Shown here: positions 31,161 to 43,300 of the stretch, piece after piece
Layout: every line of letters starts with the position of its first letter
Numbering within the stretch: position 1 is the first letter of the stretch
Source: Diabrotica undecimpunctata
Taxonomy: Eukaryota; Arthropoda; Insecta; Coleoptera; Chrysomelidae
DNA length: 64,000 nt
Assembly (NCBI RefSeq): GCF_040954645.1
Contig: NC_092803.1
Location: 13,021,230-13,085,229 of the forward strand
Direction: 5' to 3'
Made by a program: the position numbers and the translations under genes
The notes under the pieces: generated by a model
What the model saw: the letters and a program-made list of their open reading frames with translations, nothing else
What the model was told of the DNA's origin: nothing
Databases searched by the model: none

Positions 31161-31769
31161 AATATTTAGGTGGAATAACGTTCTCTTCTCACAGTTCTTA
31201 TTTGATTTTTAGCTTTATTAAAACGAGCCATCTAGTTCTCTTCAGTGCCGTGTCGTCGCTTTATTCCCTGATTAGATTTGGGCTTTCAGTATATTTCAAA
31301 CACAATGATTGAATTTCAAAGCCATTACAATTTTTAATACATCTCTGTCATTGGTGGTCGTTTATTTGTGTCTGGGATTAACGTCCAATAAATTTTCGAG
31401 CATACACGTAAAGGTCGATGTTTTTCATTAATTAGAATTACCACCCTAGACATTATCTCGTACAACGTTTGCTGTCGGTCGCGGTAATATATCTGGATTT
31501 GAATTGCATGCTAATATATCTGGAATATATAGTAGTGTTAATGCTAAATTAACTTTTTTTTATTATTATGCTTTACAGATCATTCTTTCTAATTTTAATT
31601 GCTATGCTAGAAAAAATCTCTGCCAAAAATTTTCGCATCTGAACTTATAAAGATGTTGACACAGATCCAACTGTTTTATGTTTTGTACAGAGAATAAAAG
31701 GTATTGTTTGTTACTTTCCACACTCTCCATTGTCTTTGTGTTTAAATTTTAATTACTATTTTTATTGGG
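31161..31769. other. No gene seen
   Basis: AT-rich sequence with no recognisable feature. Confidence 0.4.
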
Positions 31770-31815
31770 AATAAGCCACAACGTTTCGATTTAGACTTCG
31801 GAAATCATTCTCAAA
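31770..31815 (-). ncRNA. Penelope tail hairpin with GAAA, hammerhead-like
   Basis: On the minus strand TTTTGAGAATGATTTCC is followed by a stem GATTT...AAATC and then GAAAC. This is the layout of a hammerhead stem II followed by its GAAA core, but the CUGAUGA box is imperfect. Copies related to it lie in the repeats at 32331 and 40267. Penelope-like elements are known to carry hammerhead motifs. Activity is unproven. Confidence 0.3.
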
Positions 31816-32330
31816 ATACTAATAATACGTCGCTTTATGTTTAAATGAACTACCACTGTAGTACAGATAGAGTCCTAATAAAATATTTTGTTTAAGGGCA
31901 TAATGTAACTGTTTGTATGGGAAATTAAAACCGTTTCTACTATTTTCTTTATAATTTCATCACATTTTCTCACCTAGGACCTTCCTAGGACTTTAAATAA
32001 TTATTTCAAACTCAAAATAAGCGAAATCGATTTAGTCATTCTCGATGTACTATAAAAAAAGTTATAAAAACATAAAATGACGTTTGTTGAATATTTTATG
32101 ATATTTTATATATAGTTATAAAATAGTTATAAAACTGTAGAAGTGAAGTCGCGTAAAACATTTTGAATTAACGATTCAAAAAAATAAGGGTCATTCATCA
32201 CGATAAAAAGTATCCTATCTCTTAAGATGGATCAACAAATACACTTTCACAAAATTTTATTGTATTCGGTTCAGTAGTTTTTAAAAATTGCTTGGACAAA
32301 GATCGTGGCACTAGATTTTTATATATATAA
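31816..32330. other. No gene seen
   Basis: AT-rich sequence with no recognisable feature. Confidence 0.4.
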
Positions 32331-32520
32331 ACATGTCTGAATTGTCAATAGGAATATTTCAGATAAAATTAAATTAGAAGAATTTTTCATGAAATAACAA
32401 AAAACAAAATTTGTTTAATTTATTAATGGTTTTGTATTTTGAGAACGGTTTCCACGTTCCACGGAAAGTGAAAATCAAAAGGTCAAAAATAAACTTAAAT
32501 TTTGAGTTTAGTGTACTTTT
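32331..32520 (+). repeat. Dispersed ~190-bp repeat, copy 1
   Basis: It aligns over its length with 40267-40450 on the same strand. Both run from ATGTCTGA(A/G)TTGTCAATA through an identical block AACAAAAAACAAAATTTGTT, then GTATTT(T/C)GAGAACG and a hairpin region. The hairpin is damaged here. It is probably the tail of a Penelope-like element. A LINE tail begins just after it at 32525. Confidence 0.7.
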
Positions 32521-32524
32521 TTCA

Positions 32525-32990
32525 TTACATTTCTTCTTCTTCTTCTGGTTCCTATCCGTTTCGGATGTTGGAAATCATATTGGCAGTCATGACCTTGCTC
32601 GCTGCGGCTCGAAACAGCTCCGTTGAGGTTTTTTTAAACCATGTTCTTAAATTCCGCAGCCATGATGTTCTCCTTCTACCGGGTCCCCGCTTACCTTTGA
32701 CTTTACCTTGCAATATAGACTGCAGCCGGGAGTAACGGTGCTGATTTCTCATAACGTGTCCCAGATATTGCAATTTTATGCCTTTGATCGTAAACACAAT
32801 CTCTGGTTCGTTCTTCATTTTTTCTAGAACTTCCTTGTTAGTGATCCTTGCTGTCCATGATATTCTCAGCATTCTCCTATAAAGCCACATCTCAAATGCT
32901 TCAAGTTTTTTAATAGTCGTGTCTGTAAGCGTCCATGCCTCCGCCCCGTACAACAACACAGAGAAAACATAGCATCTCAAATGTCTCATT
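32525..32990 (-). mobile_element. LINE family A 3' fragment
   Basis: One intact minus frame (32989-32552) covers the thumb and C-terminus: CYVFSVLLYGAEAWTL, LRISWTARITNKEV, YLGHVMRN, GKRGPGRRRTSWLRNLRTW and IRNG. It ends in a (GAA)n tail at 32527-32540. No stop codons, so it is younger than the copies at 965 and 3090. The 5' truncation point is at 32990. Confidence 0.85.
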
Positions 32991-33034
32991 TTTGTACATT
33001 ATTTTTGTCTCGTTACATTTAACAAACATTATTA

Positions 33035-33250
33035 TTGTTGTTAGGAATGGCCACATCTATGAAAGTTGTAAGATTTATTAGTTTATTAATTATTATGAAA
33101 TTTGGTCTATTATGTGCCACTGGTTGGTCTGAGAAGTATAGTATTAACAGTAGTATTTATTTTCAAGCATACTGTGAGGAAGCTATTGGTAAATTTTTGA
33201 TTAGAAAACTTTTCCTAGTGAGTCATGCCGTTCTTTATAATCGCTTCTGA
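33035..33250 (+). CDS. Small open frame with signal-peptide-like start (doubtful)
   Basis: 71 codons from ATG at 33035: MATSMKVVRFISLLIIMKFG, then a Cys, a charged mid part and IRKLF, with a stop at 33248. The N-terminus looks like a secretory signal. There is no promoter, splice site or family match that I can see, and base composition is like the surroundings. It is probably chance. Confidence 0.12.
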   Translation: MLLGMATSMKVVRFISLLIIMKFGLLCATGWSEKYSINSSIYFQAYCEEAIGKFLIRKLFLVSHAVLYNRF

Positions 33251-34689
33251 CAAACAATTGGCAGCCCCAATTACCTGAAAGATATTATCTTTAAGTATGT
33301 ATTTTAGGTAATTTTCGTTGGAATAATCTGATCCTGAATGCCCAGAAGGAACCCACTGTTTCGGGAAACCTCTTTTCTGATATTAACCAATAGTATTGTC
33401 GGCATGGTCTTAGCTGACTTTCTTGGAATGTTGCTCATGCAGAACTTTAACAATCCAGCTACGCATTTTTCTTTCTGAGAAATATGGTTTATGCGCATTT
33501 CTTATTTTCTCCGGTTAAGCAGTGTTATCTACTATACAAATTGCGCGATATACAGTACAAGTCTCAGCCTGTTTCTAAAAATAAGTTTCTAAATTAGAAA
33601 TTTGTTTTTCGAATTGCTCACCCATATCCAATAAGTCTTTTTCCCCCTAGACGAGTCGTCTTCCCCCTTCTCACCTGTTTGTGCTTTTGTGAGAGAAAAG
33701 TGTCACTTTCCGCTGAAGATAATGAGTAAGTAGAGTTTACTTGCTGATATAGAGAATTTATCGCTAGGCAAAATCATAGTTCACTCAACTAGTTCCATTG
33801 AAATAGTAAATGTATGCTTTAAAAAGGTTTATTCGACTTTATATATATTCTTTGAGATAAAAAGAAAGGGAATTTATAAAATTGCAAATGTGAATGGGAC
33901 ACTACAATAACTTATTGACAGAAGAACCGAGAGAATATTTAGAAAATAATATCATATAAGGTTTAAAAATAGAAGGTGATTAAGTATTAAGTATTAAGCA
34001 ATAAAGAGTGAAATAAAATATATGTGATTGGAAATAAGAAAACGAACTAGCATAACTCATAAATTCTCATCAATTTGTAAGAGAATCGCACTCACCATTT
34101 GTTGAAATGTGTTAAATAGCATGTAGCGAGGACAGCATCCTCGAAGTGACGACGTGGTGCTAATAGAAAAGAAATATACGAAAGCATCACCGCGGAGAAT
34201 GGCACTTCCTAGTTGCGCTCATCACGACGTCTTGTGTAGATCTGCTAGCTTCTCGACTTAGGGACGAGCCCCCGTACTTAAAGATGCCCTCTCTCTGGGG
34301 TGGTCTCGGCATATATCTCAGAATGGGTGCCCTCGATTCTGTTCTTTTCTTATAAAAAGTAGGCATACAAGCAGTATGACAATGCGTTTTTACTGCGACC
34401 AAATCAGGCACATTTCTTAAACGAGTTGAATTGTGTTTATCGAAATCAGTTAGTCTGCTTTGTTTTTTGTAATGTATTATTTCTAGTATCGTTATTTTAA
34501 ATTGATCAATTTTTTTCTTTTGAAATATTACAAAAAACGCATCGTAGAGAAAGCAATCAGACTGGAAATTACATGCAAGGGCATCTTTATTTATTTCTTT
34601 TCCCTCCTTTGATTTTCTCAATCTCTTTAAATACGAAATGTAGCTATTGCAGTCTTATCAGTATATTATAGAAGTTCGATGAATAAAAC
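33251..34689. other. No gene confirmed
   Basis: A GC-richer patch at 34130-34340 sits in a minus frame of 144 codons (34621-34187) ending RKCHSPR, with GGSSLSREASRSTQ. I do not recognise it. It may be the end of a Penelope-like or other element. The rest is AT-rich. Confidence 0.35.
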
Positions 34690-36445
34690 TTACTTACTCC
34701 GTGGCGTTACAACCCTTCGTGGGTTTTAGCCGATTCGACAACATGCCTCCACTGTTTTCTGGTGCAACCTCCATCAAATTCTCCACGCCCATAGTGCTTA
34801 GATGTCCTGCTATATTATCTCGCCACCGGAGACGAGGGCGTCCGCGTGGTCTCCTTCCAGTTAGGACTTCCTCCCACACCAGTCTTACTGTTCGTTCGTC
34901 AGAATGTCTTCTGAGGTGTCCTGCTCATTGGAGTCTTCTGGACTTTATTTCTTTTATGATGTTGGCGTCTGGGTAAAGTTCTTCGAGCTCTTTGTTAGTT
35001 CCTATATTGTCCTAATGCTTCATCCAGCACAGGGCCAAAGATCTTCCTTAGGATTTTTCTTTCCCAAACACATAGTCTCTCTTCGTTTGCCTTTGTTATC
35101 GTCCACGTTTCGCTTACATACATCACAACGGGTCGTATGATGGTTGTATAGACCTGTATCTTCGTACGTCTTGTTAGTTGTTTCGATTTTATAAGGTTTT
35201 GGAGGGAACAAATACATTTGTTGCCGGCCTGGATCCTGTTGTTTATTTCTTGTGATTCGTTATTGTCTTAAGTTATTGTTGTTCCAAGATACTTGAATTC
35301 TCTAACGCGCTCAAAATAAAAGTCATCGATGGTGATGTTCTGACCGATTCTGTATCTGCTTTGGTTCTTGCGGCTCATATACATATATTTCGTCTTGTTT
35401 TCGTTGATTTGGAGCCCCATCTTCTCTGCTTCCTTCTCGAACCTCACGAAAGTCTCCTTCATCCTTAATCGTGTATTTTCTATTAGATTTTTTCTATTAG
35501 ATCGATATCGTCTGCAAATGCCAGTAGTAGGTTTGGTCCTTCTCGATGAAATAGTGTATTCGGTTTTTCGATTCTTGCACTTGTGATTATGTGTTCCAGA
35601 GCTAAGTTGAAGAGTTGTGGTGAAAATGCATCTCCCTTTTTTAGTCTATTGTTTATTTCAAATGTCTCCGAGTATTGTTGTCCAACTCTCACCTTACATC
35701 GTAACCGTTCCATACACATCCGTATCAACCTGACTAGTTTTTTTTGGAAAGCCAAGTTCCTGCATGAACAGCATTATCTGTTTTATTGTGAATATCTGGT
35801 CAATGGTAGAGCGGCTTGGTCTAAATCCGCATTGATAATCTCCAACGATTCCTTCTGTGTATGTTTTGGTTCTTTCTAGCAGAACGTTTGCACAGATTTT
35901 GTAGGTGGTGTTTATGAGTGTTATTCCCCGGTAGTTAGTGCATTGCTTTTTCACAATAACCCCTTCTTTCCATTTATCTGGCATTGTTTCTTCTCGCCAA
36001 ATGTCTTCAATCAGCTTTTATATAGAACTGTACAACGCTTCTCCTTCGTGTTTTAAGCACTCTGCGGGTATAACATCGCTACCTGGTGTCTTATTATTTT
36101 TAAGTTTTTTTAATTGCCTGTATTACTTCTTCGTATGTCGGGTATTGTTCTACTATTTCAGCTGTATGTACCTCTATGTTTGATGTATTTCTTCTAGATT
36201 GGTCGTTTAATAGTTAATAGAAGTATTCCTTCCAGGTTTTTAGAATTTCCTTGTTATCAGTGATAAGCTGCCCGCTGTCATTTTGAAGAACGTTTCCTGT
36301 TCTTGCTTGGTACCCGGTCTTGATATCTGAAACTCCTTTGAAAAAAGCTGATGTTAAAGTCTCAATTTTTTTGTATTTATTGTTAATTTTTTTCATGCTA
36401 TACAGTTGCTTATCATCTGTCTTATTGTGATTGTACAGATTCATC
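34690..36445 (-). mobile_element. LINE family B, longest copy (linker to 3' end)
   Basis: Minus-strand parts in order: the linker NLYNHNKTDDKQLYSMKK with a KTWKEYFY end (36444-36214), then an upstream palm with IVGDYQCGFRPSRSTIDQIF (35984-35694). Next come a truncated motif A-B region with KKGDAFSPQLFNLALEH (35755-35483), the FADDIDLI box at 35501-35519, GLQINENKTKYMYMSRKNQ, FKYLGTTIT and the C-terminal GRRPRGRPRLRWRDNIAGHL (34879-34694). Motif A, with its catalytic Asp, appears lost at the 35694-35755 junction. Several frameshifts; inactive. It ends near TTACTTACT at 34689. Confidence 0.85.
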
Positions 36446-38879
36446 CTTACCGATAATCTGAAAAGACAAAATTAATAATACCTTTACAGTTTTATCATGG
36501 ATATAACTTAATCTGTTTATCCAAAATAACCGATAAGATTTTGGGTTTTTAGATTAGGTTACCTTATGTAAAGAATACACATACAGATTAAAATACAGAT
36601 AGTATATACCTTGCTATGTAGATTTCAAAATTTTTTGTTGTAGATCTTTTTATTACCTACAACTTTGCTACGTAAGTTTTCTTTATAGGACATAGGATAG
36701 TTTTGCTGTAAATCCTAATAAACCTTTTTTTTTAAACAGTTAAAAAAAACCCTTTCCGCTTCCCGACGTTATTATTATTATTATTTATTATTTTTCCTTT
36801 AATTTTTGTTACATTTTATTCCTCTTACAGTGGGTTCCATCTTGTTACTATTTTAGTTTTTCATTTTTTAACATTTTCGAAGGCTTTGTTTGATTTCTGT
36901 TCCACCTTGTATAGATTTTTTTAAACAAAGAGAACAAATTTGTTTTGGTTGTTCATGTTCTATGAAATTCTCTATACATTCCAATAGCAATTTAAACGCA
37001 AAGAGATTTCCACGAAAATCAAATCCATCATATTTCTACCTAGGAAATTTCCAGGGCCATAAATTCAGAACAATCAAGTCACAATTTATGTCCGTAGCTT
37101 TCTGAAGGTTCTATAAGATAAGGAAAATAAATGCGCCCAGAATTTAATTTTAAAGTATGCCGTGCATGTTCCATAACTTTACGAGAAATATTCACTGTTT
37201 CTAAAATAAAAGAAGCTCAGAAGTTCTGGCTTAGAGGCTTGGCCTCACGCCAGCGTCAGCCGTTCGTACAAGAACAGATTCAGAACGTCAAAAACTGAAA
37301 AGTTACTGACTACTATAAACCCATTATCCGGTTTGTTCTTTTAAAAATAAAATAAAAAATGTTGGTTAAGGAATCTTGACGTAGAAAGGAAACACGCAAG
37401 ATTATTTTGGAAGTAAAAGTTTGACCAAACAATACGTTACCTTCCTTATAAAATTCCGGTTTTTTTTTAGTGACTGTCATGAGTATTTTAATTCTGTTTA
37501 TTGCTGCTCTAAAAAATTTGATAAACAAGGAATTTAACCAGCTTTGGAGGTGTTAGGTGCTACGGTGTAGCAGAACAAACGATGGACAGTGTGATGAATA
37601 TTCTTACTAGCACACAAACAAAAAAAATTTAAAAGAAGAAACGTTACAAAGAAAATAGCTGCTAGAACTAAATCAGAAATATGGAGTAAACAGTGCAAAG
37701 AAAAATCATAAATAATTTTCCAAAAGGGCGCCAATTTGTCTTCTCTTTGAGATACAAAGAAAACTCAAAACCAAAATACATATATAACAATAAACAATAA
37801 CCAATATACATATTATAGACAAATCTATCACACTTACCTCGTATGTTCGCTCAGCAAACCTACTAACAATTATTTATAGGTGGTCTAAGAAAAAAGATTA
37901 GGGAAATTAAACAATACAAAATTGGTACGTACGTACAAACCATATTTATTATTAGCCAAAACATAGATTTAATTGGGCCTAATAATTTAGATCTTACAAA
38001 CAGAAATGTTCATTACAATTTAATACCTTCTTAAATAATAAGTATAAGTTTAGTATAAACTTTTCTCGATAACTTGGTATAAATATTTAAAAATGATCTT
38101 AATATTGACTGTTACTTAAAATTGTTAAAAATGAAAATTGAAAATTTACCTGGCTCATTATATCAGGATATGTAAAATGTTTACTTCTTACAAACTATAT
38201 GTAACATTTAATGTGGTAGACAACAAAAACAATAGTGATGAAAACATGCAAAAAATTACAGTATGTACCCCTTCAAAAAAAACTAGTACTGCACAGCACT
38301 GGCTACATGTGGAAGAAAAATAAAACAATGAGATTTGTTTTCTTTTTTATATTGACCACCAAACGAAAAAAATCAGCTTAATAGTTATCTGCTGAAACAG
38401 AATAAAAAAGGTAAAAATTTACTGTGAATTTCTTTGTTACTATACTTGATTTCACTGTGAACTGGCTGCTTCTTTTAATAGAAGAAACACTGTTTGGTTT
38501 CTCAGCAATAAAAATCCCAAAAAAAACCATGTTTCCACTTTGGCGATGAACGAAGTCAGAAATGTTTACTTAACTTGTAATGGACCGAACTGGAAATTGT
38601 TGATACTAGGACTCAAAGTCGTTAGTACCCGGTAAAAAAATGCCGGACTAGCGGTTTGTTCCAAAAGCTCGATCGGTAATAATTTCAATTCTCACACATC
38701 GCAATGCTAAACATGCTTAAGACAGTGTTTTTGAGATGAAACCATCACAGAAAAAGATGAAAGGATGATGTTGAAGTCTGTTTTTCTAGAATTGGGGTAG
38801 AACAATTTTAAATGGAAGCGCAAGGGCTATAGCGGATGCAATGTCAGTTAATCCAAACCCTCGATAAACTCAATAAAAC
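36446..38879. other. No gene seen
   Basis: Apart from the ATT repeat this 2.4 kb is AT-rich without a recognisable coding, RNA or transposon signal. Frames of 60-76 codons on both strands have no motifs. Confidence 0.4.
36769..36796 (+). repeat. (ATT)n microsatellite
   Basis: Imperfect ATT repeats in an AT-rich intergenic stretch. Confidence 0.8.
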
Positions 38880-39420
38880 AAACATTAAATATAACAATAA
38901 AACACTGAAAACTTTGTTTTCAAAGCTTTCACAAAATTTATTATAATATCTTATCACTACAGCTGTTTTGGCAGAGTGCCTTTCTCAAGTGATTTATTTT
39001 TGGTACGTGTTTACACTATTATAGTCTTTAACTGAATAGGTTGAGAAGGGGCGAACTGTTTGTCTAAAGTTGGTCATTCAGAATAATGTCTATATTTTTT
39101 TGTTAATTTCTATAGATTCTGATAAAGATAGGTTAATGTCTTTATTTTAAATGTGAAGGAGTTGAAATTCGTCATTACAAGAATGATTATGATCTAGAAC
39201 GTGAAGTGCGTATGCAGAATCTGTTTTTCTATTATTGAAAGCCATTTTATGTTCTGCTATACGTTTGACACAAGTTCTACCAGTTTGACTGATGTAAGTT
39301 TTTGGGCAGTCGCCACATTTAAGTTTGTATACACCACTGTGTAAGTGTTCTTTGTTGGCTATTGTTGTTCTTAATATTTTTGCCTAAGTTGTTTGTTCTA
39401 AAAGTTAGTGTTATTTCTTT
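38880..39420 (-). mobile_element. Penelope-like GIY-YIG nuclease and tail
   Basis: The minus strand reads HSGVYKLKCGDCPKTYISQT (GVY near 39330, YIS instead of YIG at about 39295) with CxxC. CVKRIAEHKMAFNNRKTDSA and LDHNHSCNDEFQLLHI follow. Downstream comes the family's conserved tail, with CTTGAGAAAGGCACTCTGCC and AACAGCTGTAGTG at about 38950-38995. The second motif Gly-to-Ser change may impair cutting. It is the same family as 30770-31160. Confidence 0.75.
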
Positions 39421-40266
39421 CTTTTTTTATGTTTTTGGCAATTTTTGGTTGATAAATTATATGTAATATATATATCAACCTTTGCAACAACCTGTATATG
39501 TAATCGACAAGCTGCGATTGTTATGACATGTTTGTTTTGACTTTGTTTTATTGAATTCTTCTTGCTTATTCATACGTTCCATTAGGATGTTTAGCATGTT
39601 TCATATCGAATTGAAGCAATTTTAAAGATTTAACAGAGCTATCGATTTGTTAATGTTAAACTTTTATACCTTATCACAACGGGATTTTAATTTTGCAATT
39701 ACAAACTTTCAAAATTTTATCTTATTGGGTTTTTAATTATTATCACTGTAATTATGGCTTTATTTATTTACTATAGATACGATGTTTTCTTGGTGAAATT
39801 TAAATAAATACTTCATAGAATAAAATGATTTGTATTTCATACGTTTGGAAAATTTGGAGATTTGTTCAATACGAAGACATTATTTTTACGAATTAAAGTC
39901 CCAATTAAAATTTTTTGTACACCGTCTAAACTTTTTGAAGTATCTCTGCAGATCATTAATCTTCTCAAACGTCTTTATTATAGATTCCTTTTTCAAGCAA
40001 TTCATCTGCACCATAATATCCTCTAAATTCAAGTCCAAAATTAATAGAGAAAGAATGCACTCTTGACCATACCCCTCTGTTTACAAGTCATTTTGCTCTG
40101 CTTTCTCTATTTTCTTTTGTATTTTTCGGTTATTTAGGGCTATACCTTTTTTGTCAACATTCAAATATTTAAAAATTGAATGAACTATTTTACAATAAAG
40201 TCGCCCCAGGAACGCAACTAAGCTATATTGGCAATATTATTTTAAAGTCGTCTACTTTAAAATGTA
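39421..40266. other. No gene seen
   Basis: AT-rich. The plus frame 39830-40066 shows no motif. Confidence 0.4.
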
Positions 40267-40450
40267 CAATATATGTCTGAGTTGTCAATATGAATTAGTC
40301 AGGTAAAATTAAATTATAAGGATTTTTTTGCCTAGTAACAAAAAACAAAATTTGTTTAATTTATTATTGTTTTGTATTTCGAGAACGATTTCCGAAGTGG
40401 AAATTGAAACGTCAATAAACTTATTTTAAACTAATATTGTGCTTATTACC
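40267..40450 (+). repeat. Dispersed ~190-bp repeat, copy 2, with hammerhead-like hairpin
   Basis: Partner of 32331-32520. Here the hairpin is better kept: CGAGAAC, then GATTTCC-GAAGT-GGAAATT (7 bp with a terminal G-U pair) followed by GAAACGTC at about 40385-40413. No coding sequence. Confidence 0.65.
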
Positions 40451-41024
40451 AATAAAAGTAGCAATTGCTTTAAGATGCCGCAAGAAAATAGCTTCAGAGC
40501 AATATTATATTTTTCCATTATAAAAATCCATTAATCGATTTTCAAGATTCCTACCCTACATCTCTCAGGGTTGACTAATAATAGTAATAACCGTTTTTAA
40601 GATCTCGACATAATAAGCTCACCTCTTTTTGTTATACTATGTCTTTATTGTTTTGATTTATGTACAGTTTGCAGCATTGTAACTCCCTGTCTTTTGTCTC
40701 TATTCATTATCCAGTCGTACAAAATTAAACAGGGTTTCACTCGAAGTAATTAAAGACTATACAATGAATCACTGTACGACTCCCTTTTTGTGCTTACACA
40801 TACGCCAATACCCTATCGGTCTTTTTGCGTCTTTTGTACCTGAGCGGACCCAGAGAGGGTTTGTTAGGAAATATTATTAATATAAAATTAAAAGTGAAAC
40901 TGGAACAAACCATGAAGTGGAAATATCCAGGAGTGGCTAGTATACCTGTTGAATACAAAGCACGTGGTGTTCGTGTGTATTAAGGTATAAAAAAATTGCT
41001 TATTACAAGCTTAAATTTTTATTT
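40451..41024. other. No gene seen
   Basis: Nothing recognisable. Confidence 0.4.
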
Positions 41025-41066
41025 TAAGAAGATCTTTTCGGAATTAAATCATTCCATCATCAGTTA
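41025..41066 (-). ncRNA. Hammerhead-ribozyme-like motif
   Basis: On the minus strand CTGATGA (41063-41057) is followed by one unpaired T, a stem GGAAT-GATTTA-ATTCC, and then GAAA. Those are the conserved core boxes on either side of a 5-bp stem II. Stem III and the cleavage triplet are not clear (GATCTTC follows). Such motifs mark the terminal repeats of Penelope-like elements. Chance is possible for so short a match. Confidence 0.3.
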
Positions 41067-41449
41067 AATAAAAAGTTGTTAAAAAACATTGTATGGCCAC
41101 TTAAAAAAACTTTCGAAGGACATCCGTATTAAAATATAATCCTCATGGTTTTATCAAGGTAAATGCAATAGACTTAACTTATTGATTATTAAAAACTGAA
41201 GATGGGGGCATCTTACATGACCCCCTGTAGCTGGTGAAGTTTTTTCTCGACTTACATTACCTCTGATCTGTTCTGGAGTCTTGGGCTAACTGATATTATT
41301 AATATACTCTTTTATCCAAAATAAAACACAATAAAACGTTAGAGAGCTATTTTGTTGGTTAAGTCTCATTTTTGTATTGTTTGAATTATAACAAAAATAT
41401 ATTAAGGACAATCAAATTAAATTTTTATTAAATTTTTATGCTAAACCAA
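41067..41449. other. No gene seen
   Basis: AT-rich sequence with no recognisable feature. Confidence 0.4.
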
Positions 41450-41720
41450 GTCCTTATCAATATGAATACAACATTTCACAACAAGTACCTTTCATTGATT
41501 ACAAAGCCGCCTACGATACAATAGACAGAAACAAATTAATAGAAACGCTAAAATAATTTCAAATGCCAGAAAGGATAGTAAGATTGGTAAAAATGACAAT
41601 TAGATAAACCATTTGTGCTGTGAAATGCAATGATACAGTCTCAGAAGAATTAGAAGTAAAATAAGGTGTTCGCCAACGAGACCCGTTGTCTACCGTGCTA
41701 TTCAATATAAATGTTTTAAA
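41450..41720 (+). mobile_element. LINE family C palm fragment, plus strand
   Basis: It reads PFIDYKAAYDTIDRNKLIET (motif A, catalytic Asp), MPERIVRLVKMTIR and AVKCNDTVSEELEVK. It then has GVRQRDPLSTVLFNI, where the usual GVRQGDPLS has Gly-to-Arg. Stops at 41555, 41604 and 41662. No YADD box follows, so the copy is truncated at both ends. Confidence 0.75.
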
Positions 41721-42303
41721 AGTAATAATGATAATGTATAAATTATGTACTAAATTTGGGACTTCATGCCCTGAAGGAATTGTTGTCAATACAAGCTTCT
41801 ATTAAACTATGTTTTTTATTTTCACCTTTTTGGATGTACTAAAAAACGCCTATGACTTTGTGCATTGTGCGTAACAGTGATCATTGAACAGGTCTCCCAA
41901 ATGGGGTGCGTAACTGTTTGCATCGGTCTCTCCCCTACTAAATATTTAGGCTGAAAATTAAATGACTCATCACCATATGATTCAATACCTCACATGTTGA
42001 GTTTTCGTTTTTGTATTAATGTGTTAATTTGGAGTCTTTAGGGAAAATATCGAAACGTTTTAAAAATTCTCTAGGAAAAAAGTTTTAAAAGTTTTAGTTG
42101 AAAGTGAACCTATTTAAATTATATCTGCCAAAAAATATTGTGTTCTTAATAAGGAGTCTTTTAATTACATTATTATCTTAGAATTAACCACAAATATACC
42201 ATGATAATTAACTCAAACAAAATGAAATTTTTATAACGTAAAAAGCTAAAAAAAAAAAGCATATTAAGATGTTTTTTCGCTTACATTTGAACTTAAAGAA
42301 AGT
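41721..42303. other. No gene seen
   Basis: AT-rich. One A run at 42248-42259. Confidence 0.4.
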
Positions 42304-43300
42304 CATCATCATCATCATTCTCGGCATATTCTACCTATTATGGTGCAGCCTCCCTGACATAGTCATTCTTTATTTCTGCTCACGATTGTCTAAAATTCAC
42401 TTTTCTGTGCCATGTTGTTGACATTAAAAGAATAGCCGGAACAAATTGGAAATATGTTGCTCAGGATAGAGACCGATGGAAGGAGTTGGGAGAGGCCTAT
42501 GTCAAAACATGGACGACAGAAGGCTAAGAAGAAGAAGAAGAAGAAGTGCCATGTTGTACTGAGTTGTTTCCTTATGTCATAGGCCGATCTTAAATTTGGA
42601 CATCTTCTTGGTCTCTTGACGCCTCTTTAATAGATATCACAGTGTAATTCTAGTGTACCACCTATTGGCAGTTCTATTCTTTTTTGATCTTTCTTTGTCT
42701 ATACCTAGCATGCATCGCTTCATTGACCTTTGAGTGACTTTGTGTTTTGATATCATCCCTTTCTTTAGTGTCCAAGTTTCGCAGCCGTATGTCATGATTG
42801 GTAGTATACACTGATCAAATGCGTTTTTCTTCAGGTGGATTGGTATCTCCTATTTGAATATAACTGCATTTCTACCAAAAAATGCCCAAGCCAGTTTCAT
42901 TCTGTTGTTAATTTCTGGAAGTAAGGAGCCAGATTTATGTGTTAATTGTCCAAGGTATACATAATTGTCTACTGTTCCAAGTGCAGTTTGGTTTATTATT
43001 ACATCTTGGACATCCACTAGCTTGTTGTACATGGTTTTTGTTTTTTGTCAAGTTCATTTTTAGGCCAACTTTATTGGTAGCTACATTTAGGTCGCTTACA
43101 AGTTCTTGTAGTTCTGCAGGATTATTAGCAATCAGAACGATGTCGTCTGCAAATCTTAGATGGCTGAGGTATTCTCCATCAACGGTTATTCCTTTGTTCA
43201 GCCAGTTCAATTTACTGAATATATTTTCTACAGTTGCAGTGAAGACCTTTGGTGATATTGCGTTTCCTTGTTTGACGCCTCTGGTAGTGGGCCTTAAAAA
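42304..43300 (-). mobile_element. RTE-type LINE fragment, split by a younger LINE
   Basis: It has an (ATC)n tail at 42306-42320. Minus frames 43210-42935 and 43032-42850 give NKGITVDGEYLSHLRFADDI (catalytic box at 43142-43154), LNVATNKVGLKMNL, NYVYLGQLTHKSGSLLPEIN and AWAFFGRN. The VYLGQ and FADD forms point to the RTE/BovB group. The element is interrupted at 42421-42545 by another LINE copy flanked by a 12-bp duplication of its sequence. Confidence 0.75.
42421..42545 (+). mobile_element. Young 5'-truncated BovB-like LINE insertion
   Basis: 125 bp encoding only the last residues (KRIAGTNWKYVAQDRDRWKE, GEAYVKTWTTEG, stop) and a (GAA)n tail of about 20 bases. It is flanked by the perfect 12-bp direct repeat GTGCCATGTTGT at 42409-42420 and 42546-42557, a target duplication. 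The intact flanks and open frame show a recent insertion relative to its host copy. Confidence 0.88.

Noticed and set aside
32500..33030. Imperfect target duplication around the family A LINE (TGTAC...TTACATTT on both sides)
   Set aside because: The two sides differ by several indels and substitutions; cannot be told from AT-rich similarity.
34187..34621. 144-codon minus frame
   Set aside because: Long but without recognisable motifs; kept only as a note because part is GC-richer and could be the end of an unknown element.
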